The notes under the pieces are model-generated. The model ran no database searches. It saw nothing but the letters and a program-made list of their open reading frames with translations, and was not told the DNA's origin. A stretch of 64,000 nt of DNA, taken from Streptomyces sp. NBC_00370 (GTDB taxonomy: Bacteria > Actinomycetota > Actinomycetes > Streptomycetales > Streptomycetaceae). The first letter of the stretch is position 1. Every line of letters starts with the position of its first letter. This document shows, piece after piece, positions 39,861 to 47,496 of this stretch. Made by a program: the position numbers and the translations under genes. The stretch lies in NCBI RefSeq assembly GCF_036084755.1, contig NZ_CP107968.1:5108501-5172500 (forward strand). Direction: 5' to 3'.

Positions 39861-40268
39861 GTGAACACACATACCGAATTCGCGTCCGTCAGAGAACGCT
39901 TCTACCGGCGGGAACGCCGATCCGTGCCCGCCGCGCGGCGGTTCGCCGCCGCTGCTCTTGAGGTGTGGGAGCTGACGTCGTACGCCGATCAAGTGTTGCT
40001 CTGTGTGAGCGAGTTGTGCACCAACGCGCTGGTGCACGGCGTACCGCCGGGGCGCGGTTTTCGGCTGTTTCTGCGGTGGGACGGGGACGTGCTCACCGTC
40101 GAGGTGCATGACAGCGGGGACGGTGCGCCGAAGGAGGGGCATCCCGACGGCGGCGACGAGACGGGGCGCGGGCTGATGCTTGTCTCCGCGCTCGCCGACG
40201 AGTGGGGGGTGGGGGAGCGGAACCCCGGCAAGATCGTGTGGTGTTCGTGGGGCCGGCCGCGGCTATGA
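39861..40268 (+). CDS. ATP-binding anti-sigma regulatory factor-like protein (HATPase_c)
   Basis: 135 residues from the GTG at 39861. Single HATPase domain of the RsbW/SpoIIAB kind: N box VSELCTNALVHG, G1 DGDVLTVEVHDSGDGAP, G2 DETGRGLMLVSALADEWG. Such proteins, many in Streptomyces, flank XRE/DUF397 pairs (abaA- and whiJ-like clusters) and influence development. Divergent from the XRE gene; the stop overlaps the convergent membrane-protein gene by 6 bases. Confidence 0.88.
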   Translation: MNTHTEFASVRERFYRRERRSVPAARRFAAAALEVWELTSYADQVLLCVSELCTNALVHGVPPGRGFRLFLRWDGDVLTVEVHDSGDGAPKEGHPDGGDETGRGLMLVSALADEWGVGERNPGKIVWCSWGRPRL

Positions 40269-41162
40269 GATGGGGGCCGTCGCCGCCGCTGATGCCTGCA
40301 TCTCGCCGCGCTGGACGATCTGCTGGAACGTGAACTGGGCGAGGTCGTCACTGATGGCGAAGACGTCTTTGTCGGCCTTCGTCACGTTCTTGCGGTTGGT
40401 GAAGCCGCTGACGGTGAAGTAGACGTACCGGCCGTAGGAGTTGGTCGTCTTCCTGCATACGGCGCCGGCCCGGCAGTAGGTGGGGACGCCCGCGCCGGAG
40501 AGGGAGGCGATGCCGTCCCTGGCCTCGGACTTCGCCTTGAGGGCCTGCGCTTCCTTGTTGAAGACCGCGACGCCGACCGTCACTGCCACGCCGCCCTTGT
40601 GGTACGTGGCGCGGATGACCTGGTCGCAGCTGTTGGAGGCGAGGATCGAGCCGAGGGCGCCCTGGGCCGCTGCCGCGCAGTTGGTGGTGCGGGCGGTGGC
40701 GGCCTTCAGGTAGACGTGGTTGCCGGGCATCGTCAACTTGGCGCCGGGGAAGAGGGTTTCGGCGCTGAGCGGGGCCTTGTCCTTGTCCGCGCTGTCGATG
40801 AAGTCCTTCGGGGTCGGCGGTGCCTGCGGGGCGACCGAGGAGAAGGACGGCTCGGGCTCGTCGCCGCCGCCCGGCAGGGCGGAGTCCGGGGGGAGGGTGG
40901 TGGCGGCCGTCTCCGAGGCGTTGGACGCGTGCGCGTCGCTGCCGTTGCTCGTGGACACAACGGCGGTCGCCACGATGGCGGCTATCGCGGCGGTCGCGAG
41001 CACACCGCCGCCTGCGAGCAGCCACCGCTTACGGCGGGCACGCGCGGCGGAGGCGTCAGCCAGCGCTGCCCAGTCCGGTGTGTTGCGGTCCTGCGACCCG
41101 TACGGTCTCTGTCCTGGTGCCCCAGGACCGCCCCACTGGGGTCCCCCTTGCCCAAAGCTCAT
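40263..41162 (-). CDS. Membrane-anchored protein with extracytoplasmic domain, hypothetical
   Basis: 299 residues from ATG 41162 (MSFGQGGPQWGGPGAPGQRP). Cytoplasmic Gly/Pro/Gln-rich N-terminus of about 60 residues, one membrane helix at about 70-92 (AGGGVLATAAIAAIVATAVV), then an outside region with a Ser/Thr/Ala linker and a C-terminal domain of about 170 residues. That domain has four cysteines (TNCAAAA, SNSCDQVI, TYCRAG, VCRKT), probably two disulfides. No family name known to me. It overlaps the HATPase stop by 6 bases. Confidence 0.8.
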   Translation of the reverse strand: MSFGQGGPQWGGPGAPGQRPYGSQDRNTPDWAALADASAARARRKRWLLAGGGVLATAAIAAIVATAVVSTSNGSDAHASNASETAATTLPPDSALPGGGDEPEPSFSSVAPQAPPTPKDFIDSADKDKAPLSAETLFPGAKLTMPGNHVYLKAATARTTNCAAAAQGALGSILASNSCDQVIRATYHKGGVAVTVGVAVFNKEAQALKAKSEARDGIASLSGAGVPTYCRAGAVCRKTTNSYGRYVYFTVSGFTNRKNVTKADKDVFAISDDLAQFTFQQIVQRGEMQASAAATAPIS

Positions 41163-41481
41163 AGCGCGCAGTTTAGACCCCAGAGGTGACGGCCCAAGTC
41201 GCTGCTGTGGCCAACGAAATGGGGGTGCCAGAGAGCTGGGTCCGGGGTCTGCACGCCGAGTCGGGGGCCCGGTCGCCCGCGGCCGACTCGCCGGTCCGGC
41301 GGCTGTGTCGGCTGGTGGCGGGCGATTAGCGTGAAGATCTGATCTTTTAGCTCGATCGGGTCTGATAGGTCCCATTTAGTGGAGCGGTAGAACGGCAGTG
41401 TGGACGCTCTTGGGTGAGGCGCCTTCCTTGTGTGGGGCATATCAAGGCTCCGGGGCGTCCTACCTCGGTTCTGGAGGATCG
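41163..41481. promoter_or_regulatory. Divergent intergenic region
   Basis: This 319-base stretch lies between two outward genes. It contains an 8-bp inverted repeat CGAGTCGG/CCGACTCG (41257-41264 with 41283-41290) and a 13-base palindrome AAGATC-T-GATCTT (41334-41346) in an AT-richer patch that may hold promoter or operator sites. No protein-coding gene is supported. Confidence 0.4.
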
Positions 41482-42528
41482 ATGCGACACCCTGTCTCTC
41501 GTCTGCGCGTGCGAGCGTTGGCGGTCGGGCTTGTCCTGGCTGCCGGCGCGCTCGTGCCCGCGGGCTCCGCCGGTGCGGCGGATCAGTATCAGTGGGCCGC
41601 CCTGGGCGACTCCTACACGGCCGGCGGCTTCGTCGGGGACCCGCAGCCCGCTCTCGGTGATGCGTCGCGGGACGGCTGCGACCGCACCAGCGGCGCCTAC
41701 CCCGGTCTTGTCGAGCGGGAGCTCGACGAGTTCCCGCCCGGCAAGTACGTGCACCTGACCAACGTGAGCTGCGGCAACGCCACCATCGACAACATCGCCG
41801 ACACCCGGCAGACGCCGATCAGCCCGGTCCAGCCACCCGCCGACGGGTGGCCCGCGGTCGACCCGCAGATCCAGCGGGCGAACCTGAACGACCAGACCGA
41901 TGTCGTCACCATCGGCGTCGGCGGCAACAGCCTGCCCTTCGGCGGCATGCTCCTCAAGTGCCTCGAACTGGGCGCGACGCTCGGCGGGTCCTGCCGTGAG
42001 TACTACACCGACCCGCCCGCCGGCGAGGAAAGCATCCAGGCCAAGCTGGGCAGGGTTCAGGACGAGTACGTCAACATGCTGTCCAAGGTGCATGAGGCCG
42101 CACCCAACGCCAAGGTGATCACCGTCGGCTACCCGGCCGTGCTGCCGCAGGAGGCCAGTGCCTGCAACCGCCTGTCCCTCACCGAGCTGGGCTCGATCAA
42201 GCACGCCGACATCGACTGGCTACGTGACGACGTCCTCAAGCGGCTGAACAGCACGATCCAGCAGGTCTCTTCGTTCTTCGGCGACCGCTACGTCGACATC
42301 TACTCCTCCAGCGTGGGCCACGACGCCTGCCAGCCCGCGGCCACGAAGTGGGTCGAGGGGATCTGCGGCGACGCCGAGGACTACTGGCCCACAAAGCTCA
42401 CCGGCACCCCGCTGAACTGTGGCCTCATTCAGAAGCGCGTCACCCTGGTTCACCCCAACGGTGCGGGATATGCCAACACCGCCGCACACGTCGAACGAGC
42501 CATCCGCATCGCTCTCCTGGAGCGCTGA
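41482..42528 (+). CDS. Secreted SGNH/GDSL-type esterase or lipase
   Basis: 348 residues. Sec signal peptide (MRHPVSRLRVRALAVGLVLA, then an alanine-rich cleavage region SAGAADQ near 32-34). SGNH blocks: I WAALGDSYTAGGF with nucleophile S44; II VSCGNATID; III VGGNSLPFG (GGNS in place of GGND); V HPNGAGYANTAAH with catalytic H324. About six further Cys suggest disulfides. Extracellular lipid or ester hydrolysis is the likely role. ATG after TGGAGGA. Convergent with the AAA+ gene across a hairpin. Confidence 0.92.
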   Translation: MRHPVSRLRVRALAVGLVLAAGALVPAGSAGAADQYQWAALGDSYTAGGFVGDPQPALGDASRDGCDRTSGAYPGLVERELDEFPPGKYVHLTNVSCGNATIDNIADTRQTPISPVQPPADGWPAVDPQIQRANLNDQTDVVTIGVGGNSLPFGGMLLKCLELGATLGGSCREYYTDPPAGEESIQAKLGRVQDEYVNMLSKVHEAAPNAKVITVGYPAVLPQEASACNRLSLTELGSIKHADIDWLRDDVLKRLNSTIQQVSSFFGDRYVDIYSSSVGHDACQPAATKWVEGICGDAEDYWPTKLTGTPLNCGLIQKRVTLVHPNGAGYANTAAHVERAIRIALLER

Positions 42529-42550
42529 CCGGCCGCCCGCCGACCGCCCA

Positions 42551-42576
42551 CCGGCCCGCGCGAGACAGCGGGCCGG
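42551..42576. terminator. Bidirectional hairpin terminator
   Basis: CCGGCCCGC (42551-42559) pairs perfectly with GCGGGCCGG (42568-42576) around an 8-base loop. It sits in the 66-base gap between the convergent SGNH hydrolase and beta-helix/AAA+ genes and could end both transcripts. Confidence 0.7.
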
Positions 42577-42594
42577 AGGGCGAGTCCCGCCCGG

Positions 42595-45500
42595 TCACCC
42601 CGCGGCCAGCCCCGCCCGCTCCGGCAGATCCTCGGGCATCAGCAGCCGTAGATCGTCCATGCTCGGTGCCGCGATCGTGCCGATGCGCCGGGCCTGCCTG
42701 GTCATCATCGACTCCAGGGTCTGCCGGGCCGTGCGGGCGTTGCCGAAGGAGCGGTCCCGGGGGAGGTCGGACACGTAGGCGCGCAGTGCCTCCAGGGTTT
42801 CCGGGGCGCAGTCGTAGCCGGAGGCGGTCGCGTACCCGTTCATGATGTCCACCAGTTCGTCGGTGGAGTAGTTCTCGAACTTCACCGAACGGGCGAAGCG
42901 GGAGGCCAGGCCGGGGTTGGAGGAGAGGAAGCGGTGCATCTCCTCGGTGTAGCCGGCGGCGATGACGACGATCTCGTCGCGGTGGTCCTCCATCAGCTTC
43001 AGCAGGGTGTCCACCGCCTCCCTGCCGAAGTCCGAGCCGGCGTTCTCGGGAGTGAGGGCGTAGGCCTCGTCGATGAACAGCACGCCGCCCAGGGCGCTTT
43101 CGAACGCGTCCTTGGTGAGCTGCGCGGTGTGCCCCACGTAGCGGCCCACCAGGTCCGCTCTCGCCACCTCCACGAGCCGGCCCGTGCGCAGGACGCCGAG
43201 GGAGTGCAGCAGGTCCGCGTAGAGCCTGGCGATCGTCGTCTTTCCGGTGCCGGGCGGGCCTTCGAAGACCAGATGGTGGCTGATCTTCGGTGTGGGAAGG
43301 CCCACCGCCTGCCGCTGCCTGGCGGTGGAGAGGAGGTTGACCAGGTCGGTGACCTCCCGCTTCACCGCGTGCAGCCCCACCATCGCGTCGAGTTCTGCCA
43401 GCAGTTCGTCGGCCCCGCGGCCGTCCGCCGTCTGCCCGTCCGCCGACTCGTCGGCGACATCCTCGGGCAGCAGCAGCGACAGGTCGTTCCATGCGGCGTC
43501 GGGCTGCGAACCGAGCCGGTAGGCCTGCCGGTCCACCATCTCCTCGAACACCTGGCGGGCGGCGCGGCCGTTGCCGAACCCGGCGTCGCGCGGCATCCGT
43601 TCGTAGTGCCGGGCGAGGGCGTCCAGGGTGCTCGGGGCCAGCTCGTAGCGGTGGGCCTGGCACATGTTCTCGGTGATGGTGACGAGTTCGGCCACGGAGT
43701 AGTTGGCGAACTCGACGGTGCGGGTGAAGCGGGAGGACAGCCCCGGGTTGGAGGACAGGAACGAAGCGATCTCGGCGGTGTAGCCGGCGACGATGACCAC
43801 CACGTCGTCCCGGTGGTCCTCCATCAGTTTGAGCAGTGTGTCGACGGCTTCCTTGCCGAAGTCGGCACCGGAGCCCTTGCCGTCGGACAGCAGGGTGTAC
43901 GCCTCGTCGACGAACAGCACGCCGCCGAGCGCCTCGTTGAACGCCTCGGTGGTCTTGATGGCCGTCCCGCCGATGACCTGGGCGACCAGGTCCGCGCGTG
44001 ACACCTCGACCAGGTGGCCGGAGGGCAGGACGCCCAGCTCGGCCAGGATGCCGCCGTACAGCCGGGCCACCGTGGTCTTTCCGGTGCCGGGTGGACCCGA
44101 GAACGCGAGGTGGCGGCTCATCGGCGGGACGGGCATGCCGAGGCTGGCACGGCGCTGCGCGAGCTGGTTGAGGTTGATCAGGGTGCGTACCTGATGCTTG
44201 ACGTCGCCGAGCCCGACCAGCGACTCCAGCTCCCCCAGTGGGCTCTGCGGACCCTGCTTGGCCGAGTCGGTGGCCGCCCCCTCCGCAGCGAGGTCGCCGG
44301 CCGTATCGCCCCAGGCGTCCTCGGACGTGTTGCCACTGCTGACGAGTCCTTCGACGGTGAGCCGTCCGCTGGCACGGGACTGCTTGAGGCCGGCCCCGCC
44401 GTTGTCCCGTACGACGCAGTCGGTGAGCGTGACCTGTTCCGAGCTGTCGACCCGGACACCGTCGCCGCCGGCGCCGCTCACCTGGCAGCCCTCAAGCGTG
44501 GCCCGGCCGCCGTTGGCGACCAGCACACCGTGCGCCGCCGAGCCCGTCACATGGGTTCTGTTGGCCGTCAACTCGCCCCCGGTCTCGACGTGCAGGCCGG
44601 TGGTGGCGCACGCGTCGATGTGACAGTCGCCGGCCGTGGCCCGCCCGTCGGTGCCGATCCGGACGCCCGCCTGGGCGGTGGAGCGCAGTACCGAGTCGAG
44701 CAGTTCGGGCGCGCCGCCGTTCGCGACGAACACCCCGGCGCCGGCGGAGCCTTCGACGGTGCAGCCGTGCAGCCTGCCGCGGCCGTCCTCCAGGACCTCG
44801 ACGCCGTGGCCGCCCGCGCCGGTGATCCGGGCCTTGCGCAGCAGCGGGTCGGCGCCGGTGCGGACGCAGACGCCGACGCCTGCCGCGTCCAGCACCTCCA
44901 GGCGGTCGAATTCGGCGGAGGAGTCCTCCGTCAGGAGGAGCGCGCCCGCCTTGTCGGCGCAGTCGCGCACCACGGTGCCGGTGAGCAGCGGCGCACTGGA
45001 GCCGTTCACCCGGATCGCCGAGGCGGTGGCGGCGGTGAACTCGCAGCCGTCGAAGGTGCCGCGGGAGCGTTCCGTCACCGCGAGACCGTTGCCCTTGGTC
45101 CGTGTGGTGACGCAGCGCAGCAGCTCGGGGTCGGCGCCCGCGGACAGTACGATGCCGGGCCCCGTGGTGTCGGTGACCGTGACGTCTTCCAGGGTGGGCC
45201 GGGACCCACTGGTCACGTAGACGCCGACCGAGGTGTCGTGCACGGTCACACGTGACACGCGGGTGGCACACCGGCCCTCCAGTGCGATGGCCGGCTTCTC
45301 GGTACCGGAGATGTCGCACTCCTCCACCCGGCCCTGGGCCTCGCCGTTGGCCAGCAGGCCATTGCCCTTGGCGTCCCGTATACGGCAGCCGCGCACCGTG
45401 GTGCGGGCCTGCTCGCCGATGACGACGGCGGAGGTGCCGAGGTGCTCGATCAGGCAGTCGGCGACGACGCTCTCGGCGCTCGCGGTGTCCACCACACCGG

Positions 45501-45909
45501 CGCCCTGCGGGTTGGAGACCCGGCAGTCGCGCATGGCAAGCGAGCCGCTCTCCCTGGCCAGGACCGCCGTCCAGCCCGAACCCACCACCGTGCAGCCGTC
45601 CATGACGATCTGGCCGCGCGGCGCGTCCACCACCGGCAGGTCCTCGCTGCCGCCGCGCAGTGTGAGGTCGGTGAGCATCACGGCGTCCGCGACCAGGACG
45701 ACGGCGGTGCCGCGGGGCGGGCAGATCTCGACGCTGCCGCGCTCCCCGTCGGCGGCGATGGTCAGCCGGGTGTTGATGGTGAGGTTCTCCCGGTAACGAC
45801 CGGGCCTGACACGGATGACGGCTCCGGTGCGCGCCTGCGCCAGGGCCTCGCCGATCGTGGGGAAGCTGTCCCTCCCGTCCGGATCGACCCTGAGCAACTG
45901 CCGTGACAC
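42595..45909 (-). CDS. Beta-helix protein fused to two CbxX/EccA-like AAA+ ATPase domains
   Basis: 1104 residues. Residues 1-530 are a right-handed parallel beta-helix: repeated 20-25-residue rungs with G-x-G/NGG turns (ADGERGS, DTASAESVVADC, VANGGAPELLDSVLRSTAQ). A short linker follows. AAA+ domain 1: Walker A GPPGTGKTT at about 602, Walker B GGVLFVDEAYTL at about 660. AAA+ domain 2: GPPGTGKTT at about 881, GGVLFIDEAYAL at about 940. Both are CbxX/CfqX-type, the family of EccA. EccA itself has a TPR N-terminus and one AAA domain, so this is a different architecture that may take its place as the T7SS chaperone ATPase. Confidence 0.9.
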   Translation of the reverse strand: MSRQLLRVDPDGRDSFPTIGEALAQARTGAVIRVRPGRYRENLTINTRLTIAADGERGSVEICPPRGTAVVLVADAVMLTDLTLRGGSEDLPVVDAPRGQIVMDGCTVVGSGWTAVLARESGSLAMRDCRVSNPQGAGVVDTASAESVVADCLIEHLGTSAVVIGEQARTTVRGCRIRDAKGNGLLANGEAQGRVEECDISGTEKPAIALEGRCATRVSRVTVHDTSVGVYVTSGSRPTLEDVTVTDTTGPGIVLSAGADPELLRCVTTRTKGNGLAVTERSRGTFDGCEFTAATASAIRVNGSSAPLLTGTVVRDCADKAGALLLTEDSSAEFDRLEVLDAAGVGVCVRTGADPLLRKARITGAGGHGVEVLEDGRGRLHGCTVEGSAGAGVFVANGGAPELLDSVLRSTAQAGVRIGTDGRATAGDCHIDACATTGLHVETGGELTANRTHVTGSAAHGVLVANGGRATLEGCQVSGAGGDGVRVDSSEQVTLTDCVVRDNGGAGLKQSRASGRLTVEGLVSSGNTSEDAWGDTAGDLAAEGAATDSAKQGPQSPLGELESLVGLGDVKHQVRTLINLNQLAQRRASLGMPVPPMSRHLAFSGPPGTGKTTVARLYGGILAELGVLPSGHLVEVSRADLVAQVIGGTAIKTTEAFNEALGGVLFVDEAYTLLSDGKGSGADFGKEAVDTLLKLMEDHRDDVVVIVAGYTAEIASFLSSNPGLSSRFTRTVEFANYSVAELVTITENMCQAHRYELAPSTLDALARHYERMPRDAGFGNGRAARQVFEEMVDRQAYRLGSQPDAAWNDLSLLLPEDVADESADGQTADGRGADELLAELDAMVGLHAVKREVTDLVNLLSTARQRQAVGLPTPKISHHLVFEGPPGTGKTTIARLYADLLHSLGVLRTGRLVEVARADLVGRYVGHTAQLTKDAFESALGGVLFIDEAYALTPENAGSDFGREAVDTLLKLMEDHRDEIVVIAAGYTEEMHRFLSSNPGLASRFARSVKFENYSTDELVDIMNGYATASGYDCAPETLEALRAYVSDLPRDRSFGNARTARQTLESMMTRQARRIGTIAAPSMDDLRLLMPEDLPERAGLAAG

Positions 45910-46205
45910 GCTGGGACCTCCTCGTTGTGGTGCGCGCCGCCCCGGGCGACCTGGGTGGACGCGGTCGTGGCGGGCGTGATCAGCGGGACGCGCACTCGTT
46001 GCAGGCTACGGGAACCCACGGCCCCTCAGCCAGGCATGTCAGGGTGCTCGTGGGGGGTGTGACACGTGGCAGGCCGCCGGTGTGGGCCGATGCCGTCACG
46101 CTGTCCACCCGTGGGTTTTTCTGCCCACGCCGACGACACAACACTGAGCATGTATTGGACAGTTCGCGCCGACCGGCTGGACAACGAGCCACGTATTCTG
46201 CGCAC
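45910..46205. promoter_or_regulatory. Divergent region between AAA+ and mycosin genes
   Basis: This 296-base gap separates the minus-strand AAA+ gene from the plus-strand mycosin gene and must contain both promoters. AT-richer DNA lies around 46120-46170 (for example TATTGGAC, GTATTCTG). No hexamer pair is clear. No gene is supported inside. Confidence 0.4.
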
Positions 46206-47429
46206 ATGCGACGAGCAGCTCCCTCCCACCGTCGTCCGGTGCAGCGGGCGGCGGCCGCCGTGGTGCTGGCCGCGCTCTCCTCGGCCGCAGGAGCCGTTCC
46301 GGCGGCGGCGGACGACATCCAGCTCCCCGTCGTCTCGTCGGTACTGGCCGCCGGTGAACCGTGCGCGAAGGCCTCCACCGACAAGGCCGGCCAACAGCCC
46401 TGGACCTGGCAGACGTTGGGCATGACCAAGGCCTGGCAGTTCAGCCAGGGCGACGGGGTGACCGTCGCCGTCGTGGACACCGGAGTCGGGACCGGCATCC
46501 CCGCCCTCGCGGGCCGGGTCGAGGCGGTCGGGGACGCGGACGAGGACTGCGTGGGTCACGGCAGCTTCGCGGCGGGGCTGATCGCCGCCGCGCCGGGTGA
46601 GGGCGTCGGGGTGGCCGGACTCGCTCCGCGAGCCCGCATCCTGGCGGTGCGCGGCACGGACACCCGGGGTGAGACGACCGCGTCGCGACTCGCGGCCGGT
46701 ATCCGTACGGCGGCCGACCGGGGCGCCGAGGTCATCTACGTCGGGCGGGCGATAGCCACCGGCAAGAAGGAGCTGACCGAGGCCGTCGCGTACGCGGCGA
46801 AGCACGACTCCCTCGTCGTCGCGCCGAACGTCCCGGACTACCTCCCGAAGGACAGCGCAGGCAAGACCGCGCAGCCCGCCCCCTGGTACTGGCCCGGGGC
46901 CGCGCCCGGGGTCCTCTCCGTCGTGGACTACGGCCCCGGCGGCCTGCGCCCCGACGCCGCCCCGCCCGCGCACAACGCGGATCTGTCGGCCCCGGGCGAC
47001 GCGGTGGTCAGCGTCGGGCCCACCGGATCGGGGCACTACTTCGGCTCGGGCTCCTCGCTGGCCGCCGCCCATGTGGCGGGCGCCGCGGCTCTCGTCCGGG
47101 CACGGCAGCCGAAGATGACGGCCGCGCAGGTAGCCGACCAGCTCACGGTGGCCGGCTACCCGGACGACCCGCCGCGGCTCGACCCGTACGGGGCGCTGAC
47201 GACACTCCTCACCGACAAGCAGGGCGCCCCGCCCCGGGAGGCCGCGGCCCACGTTCCCGCGGCGGCCGCCACGGAACCGCGGAACCGGGCGCTGATGATC
47301 GCGGGTGCGGGCGGTGCGCTGGTGCTGCTGGTGGCAGGCGGCGCCGTGGTCATTCCCCGCGGCCGGGCCAGGGGCTGGCAGCCGGCCGGGGCGGCTGAGG
47401 GTGACGTGGACTCCGGCGACCGGCCCTAG
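46206..47429 (+). CDS. mycP: Type VII secretion-associated mycosin (S8 subtilisin-like protease)
   Basis: 407 residues. Signal peptide 1-36 (Arg-rich, then VVLAALSSAAGAVPAAA). Mycosin insertion-like N-terminal LGMTKAWQFSQGDGVTVAVV. Candidate triad: D91 (VAVVDTGV), H118 (VGHGSFAAG), S284 (SGSSLAAAHVAG). C-terminal membrane helix at about 362-384. It anchors outside the cell membrane beside the ESX channel. The sequence is divergent: GSSLAAA replaces GTSxAAP and the usual oxyanion block NMSL/AAAGN is replaced by EVIYVG and VVAPNVPD. Activity should be treated as unproven. Confidence 0.9.
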   Translation: MRRAAPSHRRPVQRAAAAVVLAALSSAAGAVPAAADDIQLPVVSSVLAAGEPCAKASTDKAGQQPWTWQTLGMTKAWQFSQGDGVTVAVVDTGVGTGIPALAGRVEAVGDADEDCVGHGSFAAGLIAAAPGEGVGVAGLAPRARILAVRGTDTRGETTASRLAAGIRTAADRGAEVIYVGRAIATGKKELTEAVAYAAKHDSLVVAPNVPDYLPKDSAGKTAQPAPWYWPGAAPGVLSVVDYGPGGLRPDAAPPAHNADLSAPGDAVVSVGPTGSGHYFGSGSSLAAAHVAGAAALVRARQPKMTAAQVADQLTVAGYPDDPPRLDPYGALTTLLTDKQGAPPREAAAHVPAAAATEPRNRALMIAGAGGALVLLVAGGAVVIPRGRARGWQPAGAAEGDVDSGDRP

Positions 47430-47443
47430 GCCGGGTCCGGACA

Positions 47444-47469
47444 GGCCCACCGGGTCCGTCCGGTGGGCC
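47444..47469. terminator. Bidirectional terminator between mycP and eccC
   Basis: GGCCCACCGG (47444-47453) pairs perfectly with CCGGTGGGCC (47460-47469) with a 6-base loop, in the 67-base gap between the convergent mycP and eccC genes. Confidence 0.8.
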
Positions 47470-47496
47470 GGTTCGTCCTCAATCGCCGGACGGGCT

